Positions 53,296-57,937 of a DNA stretch of 57,937 nucleotides are shown one piece after another. Below the pieces are notes generated by a model. That model did not search any database. It was not told the origin of the DNA and saw nothing but the letters and a program-made list of their open reading frames with translations. Both the position numbers and the translations under genes were made by a program. Each line of letters begins with the position of its first letter. The first letter of the stretch is position 1. This DNA comes from a cf. Phormidesmis sp. LEGE 11477 (GTDB lineage: Bacteria; Cyanobacteriota; Cyanobacteriia; Phormidesmidales; Phormidesmidaceae). The stretch is from assembly GCF_015207105.1 (NCBI RefSeq), contig NZ_JADEXO010000026.1:1-57937 (forward strand), in the 5' to 3' direction.

Positions 53296-56200
53296 CTATA
53301 GGTCGATCGACATAAACGCGGATTCGGTTAGCAAGTCAGCGCTGGTATTACGAACAATCGCCAGTGTCTCTTCTCCGAGTTCAATCATGGCGTTTGCACC
53401 TGACTGGACGATACTGAGCTGGCCGAAAGAGAGCGTACCTGCCAGACCGATCGTGTCTTTACCCACTTCGAAGTCCATGATGCGATCGCTGCCCTCGCCC
53501 GCTGCCAGCACGAATACATCCGCACCGCTGCTGCGCTTGTCATCGCCGAAGAGCCGATCGCTGCCGAGCCCGCCGTAGAGGATGTCGTCGCCGCGATCGC
53601 CATAAAGCGTATCGTCGCCGATTTCGCCAAACAGGCTATCATTGCCGCCCTTCCCGCCCATGATGTCGTTACCATCACCGCCGTAGAGAATGTCGTCGCC
53701 GCCGCTCTCGCCTATTTGAGCACTTCGTCTGTTGGCATCGCCCCTGATCCGGTCGTCGCCATCGCTGCCATACAGTATGTCGTCACCGAGTCCACCCGCT
53801 ATCAGGTCGTCGCCGCCAAACCCGACTACCACATCGCTGTCGTCGCCGCCTACTAGCTGATCGGCTTCATTCGTCCCATCCTGGTAGTCGGGCAGCGAAT
53901 CAACGCCAAAGAGGGTCTGGTACATAATCTGATAAATCTCAGTATTATCTACCGTTGGATTTAACAAATCGGCGTTCATACCGTAGGTCTTGGCGACCAC
54001 GCTGCCAGCAAAGTCAGAGGTGCCAGCCCAGGCGGTAACGAAGTTGCCCATCTCACCGTCTAAACTAGGCTGCGAAGCAAAAGTAGTCAGCGGCGGCACT
54101 CTCCCCTCAGCGCCGTCTGCTGGATTCTCAAAAGTCTCTGTGTCGGTGGGATTAGTCGGTAGCGTCACCCCTTCTGGAATGGTTTCTGGCAAGGCTGGGC
54201 CAAAGGGCGTGGGCTGCCAAACTTGAACGCCACCCGCTTCGCTATCGGCAGCAGTAATCAACAGGGTATTGGGATCTTCTGCCTGAATGAAGTCCATCGC
54301 TACGCCCAAAGCGGCATCAGCGCGCAGGGTAGCTTCTAGAACGCCACCTGAGTTGTTGTCGTTGCCAAGGTTGTCGGTGCCTTCTTCTTCCATCACGACC
54401 ATAAAGCCGTCTGGGTCAGCCGATAGGATAGGCAGCGCCGCTTCTAGCATCTGGGCTACTGTCGGCTGGTTAGTTGGCGTACCGTCGGGCAGTAGCTGGC
54501 CGTAGTTATCTAGCCCTAGCGACTGGTTGAGTTCTTCAGGGTTGTCGTTGTAGGTGTCCTCAGCGGCAAAGATCCCTAGCAGCTGCTCAGTTCCTTCAGA
54601 AATATCTTGTAGCTCTTCTAGATCAAAAACAACGGTAAAGCCAGCGGCTTCTGCTTCTGCGATCAGGTTGCGACCGTCTTCGCGAACGCCTTCTTCCCCA
54701 AAGCGGCCCATGGTGCCCACGGGCAAATAGTGAATTTCGCCGCCGCCTAAAATGACGTTGACGCCTGAGTCTATAATCTGTTCGGTAATGCTGGTAACGT
54801 TACCACGACTTTCGACTTCTGCAAGGAACGCGCCTGTGCCAGGTTCGGCGATAAAGCCAGAGTTGATTACTGCCGTGGACTTGCCGGCTGCGATCGCCTC
54901 TTCTAGAATCGTCACGCCGCGCTTACCCGAGCGAGAAACCACCGGATCGCCAAATTCATCTAGCCCAAAAGAACCTGACTGTGCCTTAACGCCAGTCGCA
55001 TGGGTGACCGCACCCGCATTAGAAGTGCCCACTAGCTGATCGCGCATGTGGCCTAGATACACCCCTGAATCAGACATCAAATCGTAGTTCAACCGTCCAT
55101 CTGGGCCAACGCTTTCAAAGCGAGCAAACCCATACATCGAAGGGCTAGTGCCATCTGGGTGAATAAAGATGACGTTGCCAGTGTCCTCAGTCGCCGCCGG
55201 GGCCGGAACGAACTCCGGGACAGGGCGATCGGGCAGTTCTACCTCAAACAAAGTCTCGTACATAGCCCGATAGATATCGGTATTGTCCACTGTTTGTGGC
55301 AGCCGATCGGCATTCAGGCCATGCGCTTTGGTGACAATCGCCCCGGCAAAGTCAGGTCGCCCAGCCCAGGCCACATCGAAGTTGTAGACATTACCACTCT
55401 CTGAAGGCTGAGCGACAAACGCCGCTGTGCCCACGCCCTGCTGGCCGTCGTTAGGGTTTTGAAAAGTGGGAAAATCGGGCGAGTCGATACCGGTTGGGTT
55501 AGTCGAAGTCGTTCCCGCTGTTTCGCCCGTATCATCGGTTTGCAAGCCGCCCGCATCGCTGTCAGCAGCCGTGATGATTAGCGTATTAGGATGGCGCTCA
55601 TAAAAATCTAGCGCTACGCCAACTGCCTCATCGGTTCGTAGCAATCCCTCTAGCATGCCAGAAGCGCTGTTGATATTGCCAAAGTTGTCAGTGCCTTCTT
55701 CTTCGAGCACCACCAAAGATCCTTCTGCAAACTTAGGGCTGCGCTCTAAGACGACCTGCCCTGCCGCGAGCATCTCGCCCACCGTTGGCGCAGAGGGAAC
55801 ATAGGGCGGAGTATCTGTATTAACTAGGTTCTCATCGAAGCCGGGGAGCCCTCCATCTGGCGTACGGCCCCCACCTAGCGTGCGAATAGTGTCATTGAAA
55901 GTATCCTCGTTCGCGAAGATGCCCAGCACTTTCGTCACGCTTAGGTCGCTGGCCACCGCGTCTAACTCTGCTTTCGTGTAGACCACGGTGTAGCCTAGAC
56001 TTTCGGCTAGCTCAATTAGGTTGGTGTCCGGGCGAATGTTCGACCCTGTAGAAATCGCGTCTAGCTGCTGAGCCGAGCTGGCATAAACCGCACCTGCAGG
56101 CGGTTCGGTGCCTACTGGCAGATAGTTCACCAGGCCGCCGCCCAAGATCACATCGATACCAGATTCAACCACTTGACGAGTGATGTCTGCGAACTGACCG

Positions 56201-56670
56201 CGCGGGAACGCCGAGAATCCTTCTGCATCTGCGGGTACATCTGCCTGTCCAACTTCGGCAGCAAACGCAGCCGTCCCTGGCTCTGCAATCACTCCAGAGT
56301 TGATCAGCGCGGTCGCTTTCCCGGCGGCAACGGCCTCTTGCATGATGGTCTGGTTGGTGCCGGACAGCGCGATTAGCTCTTCTTCAACCGCTCGGCCCGT
56401 GGCTTCATCGATGACTGGATTACCGTCTTCGTCACGAACCACCTCAAACCCGAACGATTCGGCGTAGACCTTCACACCTGTTGCGTGAGTGACCGCGCCC
56501 CCATTAGACGTGCCCGTAAGCTGGTCTTCCATGTGGCCTAGATAGACAGCCGCTTCGTCTAACTGATCCCAGTTGAGCCGACCGTCGGGGCCTGCTTTAA
56601 CAAATCGCGCCATGCCGAAGTGGGCGGGGCTAGTGCCATCTGGGTGAATGAAAATAACGTGGTTGGACAT
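53296..56670 (-). CDS. Tandem alkaline phosphatase with C-terminal RTX repeats
   Basis: 1124 residues. Two homologous alkaline phosphatase domains: 1-490 and 498-925, each opening with (V/N)IFIHPDGTSP and GTSN(G/A)GAVTHATGVK, where S55 of domain 1 aligns with the PhoA nucleophile. Each has an EEEGTDN(F/L)GN and TAADS(D/E)AGG block. Domain 1 keeps KAHGLNADRL; domain 2 has KTYGMNADLL, so a likely zinc-ligand histidine is Tyr in domain 2. Residues 930-1060 hold about ten GGxGxDxLxG calcium repeats, then a C-terminal strand region. There is no N-terminal signal; RTX proteins leave through type I secretion. Expected to scavenge phosphate outside the cell. A Pho-box-like array lies upstream. Confidence 0.88.
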   Translation of the reverse strand: MSNHVIFIHPDGTSPAHFGMARFVKAGPDGRLNWDQLDEAAVYLGHMEDQLTGTSNGGAVTHATGVKVYAESFGFEVVRDEDGNPVIDEATGRAVEEELIALSGTNQTIMQEAVAAGKATALINSGVIAEPGTAAFAAEVGQADVPADAEGFSAFPRGQFADITRQVVESGIDVILGGGLVNYLPVGTEPPAGAVYASSAQQLDAISTGSNIRPDTNLIELAESLGYTVVYTKAELDAVASDLSVTKVLGIFANEDTFNDTIRTLGGGRTPDGGLPGFDENLVNTDTPPYVPSAPTVGEMLAAGQVVLERSPKFAEGSLVVLEEEGTDNFGNINSASGMLEGLLRTDEAVGVALDFYERHPNTLIITAADSDAGGLQTDDTGETAGTTSTNPTGIDSPDFPTFQNPNDGQQGVGTAAFVAQPSESGNVYNFDVAWAGRPDFAGAIVTKAHGLNADRLPQTVDNTDIYRAMYETLFEVELPDRPVPEFVPAPAATEDTGNVIFIHPDGTSPSMYGFARFESVGPDGRLNYDLMSDSGVYLGHMRDQLVGTSNAGAVTHATGVKAQSGSFGLDEFGDPVVSRSGKRGVTILEEAIAAGKSTAVINSGFIAEPGTGAFLAEVESRGNVTSITEQIIDSGVNVILGGGEIHYLPVGTMGRFGEEGVREDGRNLIAEAEAAGFTVVFDLEELQDISEGTEQLLGIFAAEDTYNDNPEELNQSLGLDNYGQLLPDGTPTNQPTVAQMLEAALPILSADPDGFMVVMEEEGTDNLGNDNNSGGVLEATLRADAALGVAMDFIQAEDPNTLLITAADSEAGGVQVWQPTPFGPALPETIPEGVTLPTNPTDTETFENPADGAEGRVPPLTTFASQPSLDGEMGNFVTAWAGTSDFAGSVVAKTYGMNADLLNPTVDNTEIYQIMYQTLFGVDSLPDYQDGTNEADQLVGGDDSDVVVGFGGDDLIAGGLGDDILYGSDGDDRIRGDANRRSAQIGESGGDDILYGGDGNDIMGGKGGNDSLFGEIGDDTLYGDRGDDILYGGLGSDRLFGDDKRSSGADVFVLAAGEGSDRIMDFEVGKDTIGLAGTLSFGQLSIVQSGANAMIELGEETLAIVRNTSADLLTESAFMSIDL

Positions 56671-57017
56671 GTGATTTCAGTGAAATGTGTGGGGGAAAAG
56701 CGGAGGCGATCGCAGTTGTTCTCCTGCCCCTCCATATTTCCAACACAAATTTAAGAAAACACAGACAGCACTTTAACAAAGCACTAAGAGGACATCAAGA
56801 TTCCTATGTGCTAGCTATTGATAGCAACGTATGCGACAAAGCGCCGCTCGGAAAGCCCTCTCCTGATGAGAGGCTGTAAGACATCAAGAGAGCCAAGCTT
56901 AATCCGCCTGCTTAGCAAGAAGCACTAGCCCGACCGAACGTTCAGAATCCTTTACTATAGAGCGGCTGTAGGCGTCTGCTTTATCTGGGAATGAACAGAA
57001 TGCTCCACTCTATTAGC
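56671..57017. other. Spacer with Pho-box-like array
   Basis: 347 bp. Holds the candidate Pho box (56737-56788), a HIP1 octamer and a weak six-base hairpin CCTCTC / GAGAGG (56857-56873) with only a short T-run for the SUKH-like gene. No gene is visible. Confidence 0.55.
56737..56788 (-). promoter_or_regulatory. Candidate Pho box upstream of the phosphatase
   Basis: Read on the minus strand, five 8-mers at exact 11-bp spacing: CTTAGTGC, GTTAAAGT, GTCTGTGT, CTTAAATT, GTTGGAAA. The cyanobacterial Pho box is a direct repeat of CTTAA-like octamers with 3-bp spacers. Individual matches are moderate (four to six of eight), but the spacing is regular and the location, about 70-120 bp before the start codon, is right. 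Confidence 0.5.
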
Positions 57018-57713
57018 TCAATCAATGAGCTTAGTCAACGAGTATTCTGCTTGTCTCTTCACTTTCTCATAGCTAGTTTTTCTTAGAATAGTCTTTAAGC
57101 TACCTATAGCTTTTCTTTCAGATAGCTCACCTAGAGTTTCTGCAATAAATAAAAGAAGCTGCTGATTTTCATATAAAAATAGGTTCTCATTCTTCTTTAG
57201 TGACTGAATGATGATGTCAGCAGCAGCAGGAGGCTTATAACGCTGCAATAACCTCAATGTCATTATAATTTTCGTGCGTGTATCTCGATGCATAACTTCA
57301 GAGAACGTCTTCAACAGGCTTATGTCTTCAATTGCCTTTTCTGCTACTCCAGGGTTGTTTTTTCTTATAATCGAGGCAACCATGTCTGAGTCTTCTTCTA
57401 ATAAGGGAATTGTGTGCCCTTCTACCTCTATTTCATCAATGGATTGATATGCCCCTAATTCATACGCATCTGCCCAAGTATCTAGCATGCTTTCAATGCT
57501 ATTGCAATAAAACTCAAGGGTGCCATCTTCTTCAAACAACAAAGAGATAAATGTCGTCTCTTTGTCATCTATATCAACGACTTGGCCATACATCTCATGA
57601 GTGCTTCCTCCCAACAATGGAATGAATCTCCATCCAGTATCTTCGCGCGCGCTCAAATAGTCTGAATTGTTGAGTAAGTCGTATCCATCAACGACATCGC
57701 TTATAGAACCCAT
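57018..57713 (-). CDS. SUKH (SMI1/KNR4-like) protein with HEAT-like tail, possibly 5'-truncated
   Basis: 231 residues. Residues 10-90 (SDYLSAREDTGWRFIPLLGG, MYGQVVDIDDKETTFISLLF, FYCNSIESMLDTWADAYELG) match the C-terminal half of SUKH domains. Residues 120-230 form alpha-helical, HEAT-like repeats (AIEDISLLKTFSEVMHRDTR, AIGSLKTILRKTSYEKVKRQ). The usual N-terminal half of SUKH is absent, and the start codon lies only three sense codons after a transposase stop in the same frame, so an insertion may have removed the original 5' end. SUKH proteins are frequent immunity partners of polymorphic toxins. AT-richer than its neighbours, in line with transfer. Confidence 0.6.
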   Translation of the reverse strand: MGSISDVVDGYDLLNNSDYLSAREDTGWRFIPLLGGSTHEMYGQVVDIDDKETTFISLLFEEDGTLEFYCNSIESMLDTWADAYELGAYQSIDEIEVEGHTIPLLEEDSDMVASIIRKNNPGVAEKAIEDISLLKTFSEVMHRDTRTKIIMTLRLLQRYKPPAAADIIIQSLKKNENLFLYENQQLLLFIAETLGELSERKAIGSLKTILRKTSYEKVKRQAEYSLTKLID

Positions 57714-57722
57714 TTGAGATCT

Positions 57723-57937
57723 CTAAGCGTTGGCAGCGAGCCGCTTGAGCATTAACCTAACGAAGCAGAAGTCCATTTGAGCCTTGGCATGTACCAGCGT
57801 TCTCTCGAAGTTCTTGGTCAAGCTCTTACAGCGTTCCATCCAGGCATTAGAACGCTCAATCACCCACCTGGTGGCAACAGGCACAAAGCCGCTTTTCCCC
57901 GCCGCCGCTTTTTCTGCTTTCGATGGCTTCGGCGATA
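57723..57937 (-). mobile_element. Transposase C-terminus (IS5-like DDE), cut by window edge
   Basis: 71 residues are visible on the minus strand, ending in TAG at 57723. The sequence TRWVIERSNAWMERCKSLTK, NFERTL and FCFVRLMLKRLA is the C-terminal part of IS5-family DDE transposases, with the last catalytic Glu in VIERSNAW. The upstream part lies beyond the window. Because no inverted repeat is obvious after the stop, the right end of the element probably extends into the start of the SUKH-like gene. Confidence 0.8.

Noticed and set aside
56857-56873. Terminator of the SUKH-like gene
   Set aside because: Only a six-base stem and a short T-run, 145 bp from the stop; too weak to call.

Overview
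The window comes from a cyanobacterial chromosome. GCGATCGC-type (HIP1) octamers are scattered through genes and gaps. Lineage-typical genes include ntcA, pcyA (phycocyanobilin synthesis), a cytochrome b6f haem-attachment factor, an FtsH3-type protease, a tandem pterin synthase and several cyanobacterial DUF families (DUF3084, DUF3155, DUF3531, DUF4278). Species cannot be fixed from the sequence alone. I recognise no rRNA, tRNA or CRISPR array.

Layout. 1-6.0 kb: a sensor histidine kinase cut by the window edge, DUF3155, a CCB2/CCB4-like factor, a PadR regulator, a DUF3084 coiled-coil protein, and ntcA with a consensus NtcA site in its upstream region. 6.2-8.0 kb: fabI followed by decayed accessory DNA (a palindromic repeat that has cut the end of a PIN-domain toxin gene, its antitoxin, and the 5' end of an hsdR gene). 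8.1-14.9 kb: a VanY-type peptidase, then a Ser/Thr kinase divergent from a double-FHA ABC exporter whose stop codon overlaps the start of a Fic gene. 15.1-17.4 kb: a GltS-type symporter, a short element with terminal inverted repeats, and an antitoxin gene followed in the same frame by a headless MazF/PemK toxin remnant.

17.5-41 kb is mostly housekeeping: nagZ, a GH63-like glucosidase, an LprI-like lipoprotein, pcyA-gmk, a TPR protein, a LapA-like membrane protein with a degenerate GGDEF-like domain, secG, gpmI, an ABC-F ATPase, pyrB, two exported proteins, a 3-methyladenine glycosylase, a 40-residue membrane protein, a beta-CASP-like hydrolase, a class IV aminotransferase and ftsH. 41-46.4 kb: the tandem pterin synthase, DUF4278, TerB, a CbiO-like ATPase overlapping rsmG, DUF3531 and a Nudix hydrolase.

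46.4-57.9 kb: a membrane sensor with a class III cyclase domain that lacks its metal-binding aspartates, directly followed by an MscS channel whose cyclic-nucleotide domain lacks the usual phosphate-binding arginine; an AlbA_2/HATPase protein; moaE; a 1124-residue protein made of two alkaline phosphatase domains plus RTX calcium repeats, with a Pho-box-like array upstream; and a SUKH-like gene abutting a transposase gene at the window end.

The points most worth a second look are the pseudo-cyclase/channel pair, the kinase-FHA exporter-Fic cluster, the tandem phosphatase, and a recurrent mutational signature: at least a dozen tandem arrays of unrelated sequence, nearly all with 12-16 bp units, at gene boundaries or in frame inside genes.
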